Origin: Datura wrightii
Lineage: Eukaryota > Streptophyta > Magnoliopsida > Solanales > Solanaceae
Length of the DNA stretch: 64,000 bases
Assembly: GCA_035772735.1 (NCBI GenBank)
Contig: JASDFA010000006.1
Coordinates: 68,650,001-68,714,000 of the forward strand
Direction of reading: 5' to 3'
The notes under the pieces are model-generated. The model saw only the letters and a list, made by a program, of their open reading frames with translations, had not been told where the DNA came from and ran no database searches. Each line of letters opens with the position of its first letter. The stretch's first letter is position 1. This document shows positions 11,097 through 23,560 of the stretch, in pieces. A program made the translations under genes and the position numbers.

Positions 11097-12660
11097 TGGG
11101 AAGCCTAGAATATTTATAGCCCGAGCAGCAGGAATTGGGCCGAGAATTGCATCAGCTAGCCAGTTTAGTCGTTCGTATAGTAGAATCAGGAGACAATGGA
11201 GTGGTAATCCAGAATACCGCAGTTTCATCATTGGTTGTGAAAGTGAAAGAATGGAAATATGAAGATCCTAGCCTGGTTCATCTCAGAAATAGGGTTCAGC
11301 AAGGGGAAGTGATAGATTTCCAGGTAACCGAGGATGGAGTTTTGAGATATAGGGATCGCCTCTGCATTCCAGACGTGGCAGGGCTTCGCTAGCAAATTAT
11401 GGGTGAGGTACACTATGCCCGTTACTCTCTCTATCCAGGTTCGATAAAAATGTACCATGATGTAAAAGAGATTTACTGGTGGCCGGGAATGAAAAAGGGG
11501 ATAGCAAAATTCATAGTTCAATGTCCCAATTGCCAATAGGTGAAAGCTGAACATCAGAAACCAGGAGGACTGAGACAGGATATAGCCGTGCCTTTATGGA
11601 AATAGGAGGCAGTTAATATGGATTTCGTAGTAGGGTTACCTCGTACCAGGCGTAAATATGATTCTCTCTGGGTAATTATTGACAGGTTGACAAAATCAGC
11701 TCACTTTCTGCCAGTAAGAGCTACTTTTTCAGCCGAAGATTATGATAAGCTCTATATTAGAGAAATAGTCCGATTGCATGGTGTTCCACTGTCAATTATC
11801 TCTGACAGAGAGGCGCAGTTTACAACTAAATTTTGGCAGTCCTTTCAGAGAGGCCTGGGGACGCAGGTTAACCTGAGCACAGCCTTCCATCCTCAAACAG
11901 ACGGGAAGGCAGAACGTACCATCCAGACGCTCGAGGATATGTTGCGAGCGTGTGTGCTAGATTTTGGAGGCAGCTGGGATGAACATCTACCGCTTATTGA
12001 ATTTGCCTATAATAACAATTATCATTCAACAATTCAAATGGCGCCTTATGAAGCATTATATGGGCGGAAGTGTAGGTCTCCAGCTGTTTGGTTTGAGGTA
12101 GGAGAATCAACATTGATTGGGCTAGATATTATTCATCAGTCGAAGAGAAAGTAAAGCTTATCAGGGAACGTCTGCTGACTGCTCAGAGCCGCCAAAAATC
12201 TTATGCTGATGTGCGGCGAAGGAACCTAGAATTTAGTGTGGGTGACTGGGTATTCCTGAAGGTTTCACCGATGAAGGGTGTGACGACATTTGGTAAGAAA
12301 GGCAAGCTAAGCTCAAGGTTTGTTGGGCCTTATCAGATTCGCCGAAGGATAGGCCAGGTGGCTTATGAATTGGATTTACCCCTAGAATTAGAATCCGTTC
12401 ACCCAGTTTTTCACGTATCAATGCTGAGGAAATGCATAGGAGATCCCTCCCGGATTGTCCCAGTCAAAGACGTCAAAATCACTGAGGAGTTAGCTTATGA
12501 AGAAGCTCCAGTAGCCATATTAGACCGACAGATTCGTAGACTGAGAACTAAAGATGTTGCTTCCGTTAAGGTGTTATGGCGAAATAAGAACTGAAAGGAG
12601 ATGACCTGGGAGGCAGAAGATGATATGAAGACCAGATATCCTCAGTTATTTCAAACTTAG
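11097..12660 (+). pseudogene. pol: Chromovirus integrase with C-terminal chromodomain
   Basis: Integrase that would insert the cDNA; the chromodomain guides it to modified chromatin. The HHCC zinc finger is seen as HYARYSLYPGSIKMYH ... CPNC (about 11410-11537). The DDE core has MDF at 11618, ISD at about 11800 and KAERT at about 11910. The GPY/F region FVGPYQIRRRIGQVAYELDL lies near 12320. The chromodomain runs from PVAILDRQIRRL (about 12510) to EAEDDMKTRYPQLF (12610-12654), with a TGA at 12592-12594 in its middle. A frameshift near 12135-12150 and several stops (for example after CPNCQ) break the frame. Confidence 0.88.
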
Positions 12661-12902
12661 TCAGATTGTGTAACTAGAGGTATGTTGTTGTTGCTGTTTC
12701 ATAAGTTGCATTACATACATGTATATGTGAGATAATTGACTTCAGTCTATTGTGAAATGAATGCCATAGTATTGTGTGGAGTACCTGTATTGGACTTTTC
12801 TGCGTTTCAAGATTTTTGGATAGTCTATATTATAGGGGAGACTCTGCCGAAATTTTCCCAGAGTAAGTAATTGCAAGGTTAAGGTTCTTGCAAGTAGGAG
12901 TT

Positions 12903-12938
12903 AACATTCGAGGACGAATGTTCTTAAGGGGGGGAGGA
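12903..12938 (+). other. Pre-PPT hairpin and polypurine tract, chromovirus
   Basis: AACATTCGAGGACGAATGTT (12903-12922) is a perfect 8-bp stem with loop AGGA. The purine run AAGGGGGGGAGGA (12926-12938) follows directly and abuts the 3' LTR, and would prime plus-strand DNA. The same AGGA-loop hairpin with different stem bases precedes the PPT of the Athila elements here. Confidence 0.8.
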
Positions 12939-15072
12939 TGTTACACTTCGTAAGTTTTTAACGTTTTATCGGCCTATTCGTATGTTGGTTAAGTGTTTTA
13001 GAGTGCCATACTTACGAGGAAAGGGTCGGGGGAAAGGCCGAACGAGTGCAAAGTCGGGATTCGCGGGAGGAGGCCGAACCAAGCTGCCCAGAGGGGCAAA
13101 GTGGCACGGAGCTGCTCCTACGCGTTTGCCAATGTGGCACGGAGTAGAATCAGTGCGTTGGGCAGCGTGCCATGTTGCCTTGTCTGCTGCCTCAAGTATA
13201 TAAAGGTCTCACACTTAGAAATGAGATCATAATTCATATAATCACGACCAGCAGAGGTGAGAACAAAGGGAAACATTTAATTTTCATCTGATTATGCCAC
13301 TAAACGCCGTCCAAATCCAAATTAACTTCGGGTATCGAAGTATAAGGCCGCAGGAAGCATTTCTACGAAGTTAGTTTCGTGAAATTCGCCAGGCGAATCA
13401 TCGTCCCGCCGAGCCAAAGTTGTTGGAATTGCTCCAAACTAGTGTCAACACGATCCCAGGCTCAACATAAGCATTTCTCTCTTCTATACTTTCGAGAAAT
13501 AGCAAGGTTTCGACCGTGTTTCGTAAAATTGGGAATATAGTTAATATTTATATATAAAGTTTTCCTTTCTGCCGAATTTAGTGTTAAAACTAGTCCTATC
13601 TTTCTAGTAACATAATTTTAGTTAGGAAGAGCTATTGAATACTAATTGAAACCTATCAGTTAATCAGAAACCAGCAATCGAGGTATGTTAAGACATCTTC
13701 TTTCGGCAAGTTAGTTTCTTCAGCATAGTAATCCAGTATGAATCTCAGTAAAGCATGTCAGGAGTATGTTATCATGTTTAGTTTTTGTTGTCAGTTGAGA
13801 CTCGTAAATTGTATCGTTTTAGGCTGGATTATACCTGTATAGCTTCCATGACCACCCCAGGGTTAATAGCTGTGTCACTGCCCGCCGGGGTCGAGGATAC
13901 GTCGCTCTACGGAGCGACATGCCGTCCGCAAGGGACAAAGATAGGGATCCAGATCCTCATATTATTGTGGTTGGCCTTATACACATCCCCACCGAGCATT
14001 TATGCTCAGGGTGTAGATATCAGGAGTCCTTCGGACTCAGACACAACTACAGTCAGGGGCCGAGCAGGCCCAGTTGCAGACCCAGGGGATCGGCAGGACG
14101 ATTATAGCTGGTAGTTGACTCAGTATGACCTGGATAGGGGTATATAGATTGAGGTGTACTCACTAGGGCTAATAGGGGCCCAGGTGGGTTGTTTTGTGCT
14201 GATTGTACCTTCCGGCTTATGGGGGCCAGGTAAGGTTTATGTTTGTTTTAGTTACTGATAGTTAGACAGTAAGACGCCTCATTTGTCAGGTATGACCCCT
14301 ACCCTCCTTATTACAGCTATGTTTAGTCCTGATTTCACTACTTCGGTCATCTTCAGTCCATTTTCTTTACTTCAGTTATTGTCAATTCTATTTCTTACTT
14401 TCAGTCATTTAAAGTTATTGCTTTACATACTCAGTACCTGTGGTACTGATGCCCTCTTCTGGGGCGCTGCATTACTTGCCTGCAGGTGCAGATAGACGAG
14501 GAGCAGGTCTCTCGTAGTTCCAGTCAGCCGTACAGAGCCATCAGCTCCTTTCTTCCGGAGCTTGTGTGATAGAGGTTTACTTCTTTTGTTTGTACAGTAT
14601 GGGTAGGTCAGGGCCCTGTCCCGACCAACTTATTACTCCTAGAGGCTTGCAGATTGTATTACTTCCCTGTGGTTAGATGATATCGGCCGTGTAGGGCCCA
14701 TATGTGTTTTAGACTATGTGAGTTGGTTGTGTGGGGCCCTGTTTAGCTGTTGATTGGTGGCCTATTCGGTCATAGTTCAGTTTAGTATCTGATTTTACTT
14801 TTCAGTTATAACTAGATATCATGGTGGCCTTGTCGGCCCGCATAGGACTCCCGATGTTTGTTTGTCTCTGGTTAGCTATTTATTTTTCACAGGTGGCTAT
14901 AGGCCTTGTCGGCGGGGGATTGTATTTACAGCCGCTATATAACCCGTTGTTTTCTTAATTCTAGAGTTAGAGTCAGCCCTACACCAGAGGTGCTTAGGCT
15001 CAATCAGCTCAGTAGTTCAGGTCCTAGACGGGCACCAGGTGTCAGTCATGCCTCCCAAGGTGGGGCGCGACA
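12939..15072 (+). repeat. Chromovirus 3' LTR
   Basis: A 2134-bp copy of the LTR at 5565-7662, from TGTTACACTTCG to GGGGCGCGACA, immediately after the polypurine tract. It has its own TATATAAA at 13197-13204. The host Helitron-like module resumes directly after it (AGAAATAGCCGCTTGGC). Confidence 0.9.
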
Positions 15073-16183
15073 AGAAATAGCCGCTTGGCTCTTTTACAAC
15101 AAAAAAGTGTGTCAGATTATATGATATATACGAAAAAATCATGTCATGCTTAGAGTCATTCTAATAGAAAATATTTCTACCACATATTCTATATATTTAA
15201 ACTTTTAATTATTTAATAAAACCACACCATAATTAGAGTTATTCTAATAGGAAATCATCTAATAAATATTATTGTTGTATATATAGCATTCACATTTAAT
15301 TAATTATATTTTATAATCAGATACTGCAAAAAATAACTTTAAGTATTAAATTATTTAATTAAATTACACCATAATTAGAGTCATTCTAATAGGAAATAAT
15401 CTAATCAATATTATTTTCTGCAGACATAACACTCACATTTAACTAATTATAATTTTATAATCAGATACTGTAGAAAATAATTTTAATTAGAATATTTTCT
15501 ATAATTAGAAACATAGTAGCATATTATAATTAAAGTCATTCTAATAGAAAATATTCTGATCAATATTATTTCTTGCAGTCATGCCATAATTATATTCGCT
15601 CTAATAGAAAAGAATAAAAAAATTATTATATATATTTAGGAAGATCCGTTTAATATAATACGAATGGTCCATAGTATATAACATAGGGGGGAAAATTCAC
15701 GCCATAATTAGAGTCATTCTAATATAATGATTTTCTACGACATATTCTATATATTTATAATTTAAATTATTTAAATTATTGCATGAAGTATTTGAATTGG
15801 CAATTATTCGATATATTTGAAAAAAAAATCATGCCATAATTAGAGTCATTCTAATAGAAAGTATTTCTGTGAAATATTCTATATATTTATAATTTAAATT
15901 ATATAATTAAACTACGCGATAATTAGAGTCATTCTAATAGAAAATAATCTAATCAATATTATTTTCTGCAGGCATAACACTCGCATTTAACTAATTATAA
16001 TTTTATAATAAGATACTACAGAAAATAATTTCGATTAGAATATTTTTCTACAATTAGAGACATAACAACATATCATAATTAGAGTCATTCTGATAGGAAA
16101 TAATCTAATTAATATTATTTCATGCCTCATGCCATAACTATAGTCATTCTAATAGGAAAGATTACTATGAATTATTATATATA
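15073..16183 (+). repeat. Helitron-like repeat DNA right of the chromovirus
   Basis: The module cut at 5564 continues here (GCCGCTTGGCTCTTTTACAAC). It is followed by six to eight degenerate units of CATAATTAGAGTCATTCTAATAGAAAATATT with spacers rich in TTTAAATTATATAATTA. A phrase ATATTTAGGAAGATCCGTTTAATATAATACGAATGG (in part, near 15635-15670) recurs at 20325-20360. No coding content is seen. Confidence 0.55.
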
Positions 16184-16560
16184 CTAGTCTATGTGTATGT
16201 GCCTCGCGCATGTCCCTCATATTAATAGGAATAGATTTATAAAAATAGCATAAATAATATTTAAAAGATGTATTTGTGTAACAATATAAAAATTTAGAAA
16301 GAATATTATGAATTTCAAATTGATAAATGATTATGTTTATGAGTTTGATCCAATCTAGTAAGTGTTTCTTCAATTTGTTTAAATACTTGTTTCAATAAAC
16401 AAAAACGTCATAGAAATAGCGTTTGATTGAAACATCTTAAACGTTAGGACTTTTAATATAGTTCAAATAAGAAAAGTTTTAAGAAGCAAAATTTTAGTCA
16501 ATTTTAAAATACTAAATATTAGGAGTTTTACCTTTTACAAATTAGTAAAAATGTATAATA
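16184..16560 (-). mobile_element. Helitron-like 3' end, minus strand
   Basis: Inverted homologue of 400-808. Read on the minus strand it ends ...GGGACATGCGCGAGGCAC...AGACTAG with the host T next. The host repeat ends at 16183 (ATTATTATATATA), and TTTAGGAAG would be expected next in an empty site. The element's 5' end, which should lie to the right, was not located. The stretch 16560-17985 is AT-rich with short frames only and no recognised product. Confidence 0.5.
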
Positions 16561-18721
16561 ATTAAATAACAACTAATTATGGAAAATAATAAATTACAAT
16601 TTTCTCTATTGTAGAATCTTTTAACAAAGGACAAAAAGTTCAATCAACATTAATAAGGATCTTCGTGCTTATATCTACATAGCATATTTTTTGTTAAGTA
16701 AATAGGAGTAAAATATTACGCATATATTGAATGTAGATTAGTTGATGAAATCTAAAGAAATTATTAAAGATTGTTCCATCGGAAGATTATATTGCATTTT
16801 CAAACGAAACAAAATTGTTTGAAGAAGTAACAATAGAAAAGTGATTGTTGTATTCCTCAACTATACTATTGTCACCGAATACAACATCAATCTCCTTGTT
16901 TACTGATACAAAATTAGAATTAACACTATTAATGTGTCCGCCTATGAAATAACAAATATTTTCTTGTTGTAAATATTTTTTTTCACTTTTTGATATAATT
17001 ATTGAAAAGTATAGCATGAACTTTTGTGCCCCGCAAAAAATTAAACTTTAATGGTCAAAAAATATATATATGTAAAAATATAAAATATAATTATAGAATA
17101 TAATACGAAAAAGAATTATTACCTCTTTGTCAGCTAATGTTATAGTCGTTCATGTGCTTTTCTTTGTTTCCTTTTTATACTCTTTTACTAATCGAACTCC
17201 AATTACTAAGACTTTTATTATCCAATGAGAATCATATTGCCTTAAGTTGTTAATTGGCATAATTTCGTTCGTGAAATCTTTTTCGGATTCCATATTATTT
17301 AAATTAAATTGTGCCCAAGAGTTAAAATTATAATAATTTATAATTTTATAAAAAAATTTATTTTATGAGATGAAGAGTTTACTTTGCCTGAATAAATGAA
17401 ACTTGTGAATGTATCCGTAGATGAAGAATGTCAATTATAAATAACACAAAATTTAAATCACACGATATCAATATAAGACTCAATTAAAGAGACAACATAA
17501 ATATCTATATTAGACTCAACTAAAGGAGACAATTTAAGTTAAATTATTTTGAATATAAACAACTTGAGATGACTTAAAATTACTATTGTCTTTTTCAAAT
17601 TCAAAACATAAAAAAAAGATTCATTAAAAGAAGATAGATGAACACGAAAATATACCGGGTTAGAGATTGAATCAAAGGTGTTAATGTGGAAGAGTTGATG
17701 AATTAAATTATGTAATTAGAAGTTCATTTATAGAAGTTGAAGAATTTATAAATAATTTTTTTAAAAAAAGTATAAGAATATTAAGATATTATTATTATTA
17801 TATTTAAAAATGGGAAATTTTTTTATCAAAAAGGAAAAGAAAAATCGTTTATGAAAAAAAAAGAGAAGGAAGTTTATGTTATCCAATCAAAAAGGAAAAA
17901 GTTTATTGTGGAAGTTGTTTGTTTGTTTATTTTTTTTTAAAGGTTTACATTATAAATAGAGTTATGTCAAAAATAAAAAATTAAATACGGTAGTGAAGCA
18001 TGAGGTTAAGTCAAGTGACGAATTGAGAACTAGCCACTTGACACTTTACAACAAGAAAACATTTCAACTTATTATATATGGAAAAATATAAATCTAATAA
18101 ATAATATTAATATTATTATGTTTGTTATATAGATATTGTAAAAAAGTTACACCATAATTAGAGTTATTTTACATTCTATATATTTATCATTTAAATTACA
18201 TAATTATGACGTTAATATGATATATATGTAAAAAATTATTTGATTGGCAGTAATATGATATATATGGAATACATCATGTCATAATTAGATTATTTAAGAA
18301 TATTATAATATGATAAAAATAAATATTATAAATATTTTAATAAATAATATTAATATTATTAAGTTTATTATTTAATATGGTAAAACATTTACGCCATAAT
18401 TAGAATAATTTTTTAGAAAATATTTTTATGACATATTCTATATATTTATAATTTAAATTATATAGTTATGGTATTAGCAGTAATATGATGTATATGAAAA
18501 AGAAATCATGTTATAATTAAAGTCATTCTATTAGAAAATATTCGTAGGACATATTCTATATATTCTAATAAATAATATTAATATTATTATGTTTATTATA
18601 TAGATATGGTAAAAAAATTACGCCATAATTATAGTTATTTTAAATTCTATATATTTATCATTTAAATTATATAATTATGGAGTTAATATGATATATATGA
18701 AAAAAATATTATTTGATTGAC

Positions 18722-18722
18722 A

Positions 18723-18806
<84 letters not shown>

Positions 18807-18903
18807 GTATGTATATATATGTATATATATGTATGTATATATATGTATATATATGTATGTATATATATGTATATATATGTATGTATATATATGTATATAT
18901 ATG
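18722..18903. repeat. TA microsatellite passing into a 24-bp tandem repeat
   Basis: (TA)n covers 18722-18796. A 24-bp unit made of GTATATATATGTATG plus TATATATAT is then repeated about four times to 18903. It sits inside a Helitron-like repeat unit exactly where other units have TGACAGTAATATGATATATATG, so it is an expansion of that dinucleotide tract. Confidence 0.9.
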
Positions 18904-20071
18904 AAATACATCATGTCATAATTAGATTATTTTAGAATATTATAACATGAAAAAAATAAAATATTATAAATATTCTAATAAATAATAATATTATTATTAA
19001 GTTTATTATATAATATGGTAAAACAATTATGCAATAATTAGAGTAATTTTTTGGAAAATATTTCTATGACATGTTTTATATATTTATAATTTAAATTATA
19101 TAGTTATGACATTAAATATGAATATATGATGTATATGAAAAAAAAATCACGTCTTAAATTAGAGTAATTCTATTAGAAAATATTCCTAGAACATATTTTA
19201 TATATTCTAATAAATAATATTAATATTATTATTATTCATTATATAGATATGGTAAGAAAAATTATGCTATAATTAGAGTTATTTTACATTCTGTATATTT
19301 ATCATTTAAATTATATAGTTATAGCATTAATATGATATATATGAAAAAAATTATTTAATTGAAAGTAACATGATATATATAGAATACATCATGTCATAAT
19401 TAGATTATTTTAAAATATTATAATATGAAAAAAATAAATATTATAAATATTCTACTAATAATATTAATATTATTAAGTTTATTAAATAATATGGTAAAAC
19501 AAATACGCCATAATTAGAGTTATTTTTTAGAAAATATTTCTATGACATATTTCATAATATGACATTAGTAGTAATATGATGTATATGGGAAAAAAGTCAC
19601 ATCATAGTTAGAGTCATTATATTAGAAAATATCCCTACAACATATTCTATATATTTATAATTTAAAAATAAATATAGATATTTGATTGACAGTAATATAA
19701 CTATGGCATTTGCAGCAATATGATGTATATGGGGAAAAAAATCACACCACTAGAATCATTCTATTATAAAATATTCCTACAATATATTCTAATTATTAAT
19801 TTAAATTATAAAATTATTTAACTAACAGTAATATGATATATATGAAAAAATAATCATGCCATAATTAGATTTATTCTAATACAAAATATTCAACAAGACA
19901 TATTTTATATATTTATAATTTAAATTATATAATTATTGATATGTATATGGTAAAAAAATTATTATTTTATATTATATATAATTATCATTTAAATTATATA
20001 ATTATGATATTAATATGATATATATGAAAAATTAATTGTAATATGATATAATTATTTGATTGACAGTAATA

Positions 20072-20072
<1 letters not shown>

Positions 20073-20103
<31 letters not shown>
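20073..20103. repeat. TA microsatellite
   Basis: About fifteen TA units at the same repeat-unit position as the larger expansion at 18722. Confidence 0.85.
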
Positions 20104-20106
<3 letters not shown>

Positions 20107-21228
20107 ATTTATATCATAATTAAAGTCATTCTAATAGAAAATTAGAATCTACGATATACTCTATATATTCATAAGTTAGAATCTATGACATATCTAAATT
20201 ATTTAATTAGAGATATGTTAGCACATCATTATTTAATTAGCAATTATATGATTTATATGAAAAAATAGTTACACCATAATTATAGTCATTCTAATAGGAA
20301 AGATTTCTACGACATATTTTATATATTTAGGAGGATTCTTTTAACATATACGAACGGTTGATAGTATCTCTGATATTGAAAAAAAATATATATTTTTCCA
20401 TTAATTTCTTCAAAAGAAGTGTATACTAAAATTGACTTTGTCAGTGAGATATTATTAAAGATACAATGGTGTTTGAAAGTTCATGCCGTGCAATTTTGGA
20501 TGGTTGCTGATCGTGAAAACACAGATTAACCCTATTTTAATAGAGATATTACTGCAGGATGAAAAAGTATTTGTATCATCTTATTATCATTATATATACA
20601 TATGTTGACTACCCTCTTACGGATATAATATAGATATTGAATGTTTTATAGGGAGATCGTATCATGCAATTGTGGGTAGGTATATTATACGTATATTCAA
20701 AGCCAAAAATAAATGAGTTGAAATTATATACCATGAAAAATTTTGTTGTTGGTCCAAATAAAGTGAAATATTATGATCAATAAACATAAGTTGAGACCGA
20801 TATTTACTAATAGAACAATTGTGAATAAAATAAATGATCCACAATTCGGTATGCATATCTTCAAACAACGGCCTTATGAGTAGTGATTGACCAACTTGAT
20901 ATTGACGAGAATGACCTATTTGATAATTATTAAATTCGCTTTTTATTTATATTAATCTATTTTAGCAAACTAAAAAATATTTCTCATTTACTCATTTAGT
21001 AATTTTGCAAATCTAAGTTATTTTTTATTTATATTTTTAGTTAATTTATTTCTTAAATATTATTCGCGCATCACATGGGTACTAATACTAGTTTAGATGT
21101 AATTCTACTTGGGTAAATTAAATTAGGTTTGACAGAGAATTGATCTAGTTATAATCATCATATTTTGCAATCTATATCTATATATATATATAAAGGAAGG
21201 TATAGACAAGATGATGTGGCATCTCTTT

Positions 21229-21374
21229 ATGTCCTAGAAAAATATTTATTTATTTTTAAACATTTTTTTCTATTTTTTTCTCATTTATGTGTTATGTTAA
21301 AAAACTCAAAAGAGTCACTCTTTAACTCTTTTAATTATATATATGCTAAATAAACTACATTAAAAGTATGTATG

Positions 21375-21421
<47 letters not shown>

Positions 21422-21930
21422 TTGATCAAGTATTCTATTTATTTATTTTTCTTTTTTTGCTTTTTTCCTTTTATTCTATTTATTCATTTTTAAAAATATG
21501 TTTTCTATTCTTTTTTATTTTTGTGCCATGTTAAAAAACTCAAAAGTCACTCTTTTTAGCTCTCGTAATTATATTAAATATACTACATTAAAAATCAAGA
21601 ATTCTATTTATAATTTCTCTTTTTTTTTTTTTGCTTTTCCCTTGTATTCTATTTATTCATTTTTTTGACACTTTTTTATTTTTTTTCTCATTTATGTGTC
21701 ATATTAAAAAACTCAAAAATCACTCTTTTAGCTCTATTAACTATATTAAGTATACTACAATAATATATATATATATATGATGTGACATAGTTCATTGGCC
21801 AATAATTTTTTTTTGAGCTTTTTTTCTCCCTTTATACTTTTATAATTTTAAAATGAAATTTTTTTTCATTTATTTTGTGTCATGTTACCAATCTCAAAAG
21901 TCACTTATTTAATCCTCTTAATCACACCTC
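21229..21930. repeat. Tandem family with TTAAAAAACTCAAAAGTCACTC core
   Basis: Four diverged units follow one another (cores near 21295, 21530, 21700 and 21885). Each has TTTTTTCTCATTTATGTGTCATGTT, then AAAAAACTCAAAAGTCACTCTTT, then a TTAACTATATTAAATATACTACA tail. Non-coding. Two of the gaps hold TA runs (21377-21419 and about 21766-21778). Confidence 0.6.
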
Positions 21931-22537
21931 AATCTCTTCCTCTCTTTTTTTAAAAAGAAAATCTTTAATCCTCTTAATAATAATTTTCTATGATCATCCT
22001 CTTAATAATATATGTATATATATGAATATATAAGGATCCTATTTATTTTTTTCTCATTCTTTTTAATTATTACTCTCATTTTTTTTAAAAAAATTATTAT
22101 TTATTAAAAAAGTCATTCCTATTAATCAAAACTTTTCATCTTCATAGCATCTACTCTTAATTTGTATTATGTAATATCCATCTCCCAAATTTTTATATTT
22201 ATAACTCTAGTTATTTAATGGACAAGTTTATGACACGTTAAAATCACCTAAATAAAATTATCTTGAGTTGTATTAGCTATGCTATATTTTGTAGCGCAGT
22301 AGCCACTGACGAGAGCATTTGTTTTTAACTTAGTCAAACCATGAATAAAAAAATATTTGAAATGTGAGTTTACTTTTTTTTGTATATAAAAAAATGATTT
22401 GAATATGTTATATTGCAATATAGTTCATCTTTTCCATTCAATTCTTAACTATCGTGTTCTTTAAAATTTTTATTTACCTTAGTTAATTTTTTTCTTATGT
22501 TGTTTTTATTGATGATGTTAACTTTTTGTTTATCCAG

Positions 22538-22602
22538 ACCACAATGTTTTCAAATGTGAAAGCAGACAGGCAAACAAAGTCAACTGCATGCTGTTTAAGA
22601 AA
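22538..22602 (+). other. Exon-like segment of unknown origin
   Basis: A 65-bp open stretch is preceded by a pyrimidine-rich acceptor (TTTTTGTTTATCCAG) and followed by a canonical donor (AAA|GTATGT). It is less AT-rich than its surroundings. It reads open as TTMFSNVKADRQTKSTACCL (20 residues), which I do not recognise. Helitrons capture exons, so this may be a captured fragment, but chance is not excluded. Confidence 0.25.
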
Positions 22603-23450
22603 GTATGTATGCGTCCTTTCACAATTATATGAATCAATTTTTAATAAGTCCATTGAGAATATTAGGATATAAAATTATTTTATAATTTTCAGAATATAGT
22701 TTAATTCGCAGAAAAATTATTGACATATTAAAATGCAGTCCTCAAGATTTTTTATTTCTTATTGTTGGTAAAAATACTCAATATTTTTAGATATTCATAG
22801 ATCATTACAATTATTTGTTGGTCTATATCCTTTAAAATTACAACTCGAAAAATGCAAAAATGTTGGGTTAGATAAAGTAATTTAGTAATATTGTTTGTCT
22901 TTCTCTCCTCACTTTCTTCTTCAATAAAGAAATTTTTGTTCGTCTTTGAATTCTGATTTAATTTTTTATGTTAAACAAGGGAAAAAAATATTAATAAATG
23001 AGTAATGAAGAATTAATCAATATAGAAAGTAATTTTTATTTTTATTTTTATAAAATTAATAAGAAGTGAAAGAAGATCAGTATGATCGTGAGGATACCAC
23101 TCCTGGTCAAGGATAACGGTTTCTGAAGGGTATGAATATGAGAAAGAAAAAGAAAGAAAAAAAGTATGTATTATGATCTATAATTTATAATATATTTTGT
23201 TAAATATCTAAATTATATCTTGAAGATGAATTAATATACATATAAGATAAAGGTTAGATCGTAAATCTTTTAAAAGTAGAAAAAGACTATGATAATTAGA
23301 TAAAAAGAGTAATTAAATCTAGAATTATTGTTGATGCTACTCGAATTGCGACAAATGTTTCAATCTTTTTTCTATGAATAAAAAGGATGATTTGATATTT
23401 TGACTTTCTAACTTTATAAGGCTTCTTTATGTAAAAAAAAATATTTGCAA

Positions 23451-23560
<110 letters not shown>

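Larger units (their letters stand above)
5565..15072 (+). mobile_element. Ty3 chromovirus LTR retrotransposon (Tekay/Del-like), degenerate
   Basis: A complete but inactive element of 9508 bp. The order is 5' LTR, iMet-type PBS, gag with CCHC knuckle, protease, RT, RNase H, integrase, chromodomain, polypurine tract and 3' LTR, which is the Ty3 order with a chromovirus C terminus. LTR ends are TGTTACAC and GCGTGACA/GCGCGACA. It interrupts a Helitron-like module: the module stops at 5564 and resumes at 15073. Flanks share only AGA (AAGA before, AGAAA after), so the target-site duplication is unclear. LTRs differ at roughly one base in fifteen in the parts compared by eye, suggesting an old insertion. 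Many stops and several frameshifts exclude activity. Confidence 0.9.
17986..21091 (+). mobile_element. Helitron-like copy: 5'-truncated module, repeats, 3' end
   Basis: It starts with a module lacking its TCTAT...AAAAG start (GGTAGTGAAGCATGAGGTTAAG, 17989 on, inverted repeat present). About fifteen degenerate units follow, in which CATAATTAGA recurs every 112-127 bp between 18150 and 18630. It ends TTCGCGCATCACATGGGTACTAATACTAG with T next (CTAG at 21088-21091), a plant Helitron-type 3' end. From about 20330 to 21060 the sequence is unique and non-coding. Whether the two ends belong to one element is inferred from order only. Confidence 0.4.

Noticed and set aside
16787..17017. 76-residue minus-strand frame
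   Set aside because: AT-rich, no recognisable domain, no conserved counterpart in the homologous region near 1-400.
18675..18935. Open frames of alternating Tyr/Ile on both strands
   Set aside because: They are translations of the TA and GTATATAT microsatellite; open only because the repeat has no stop in those frames.
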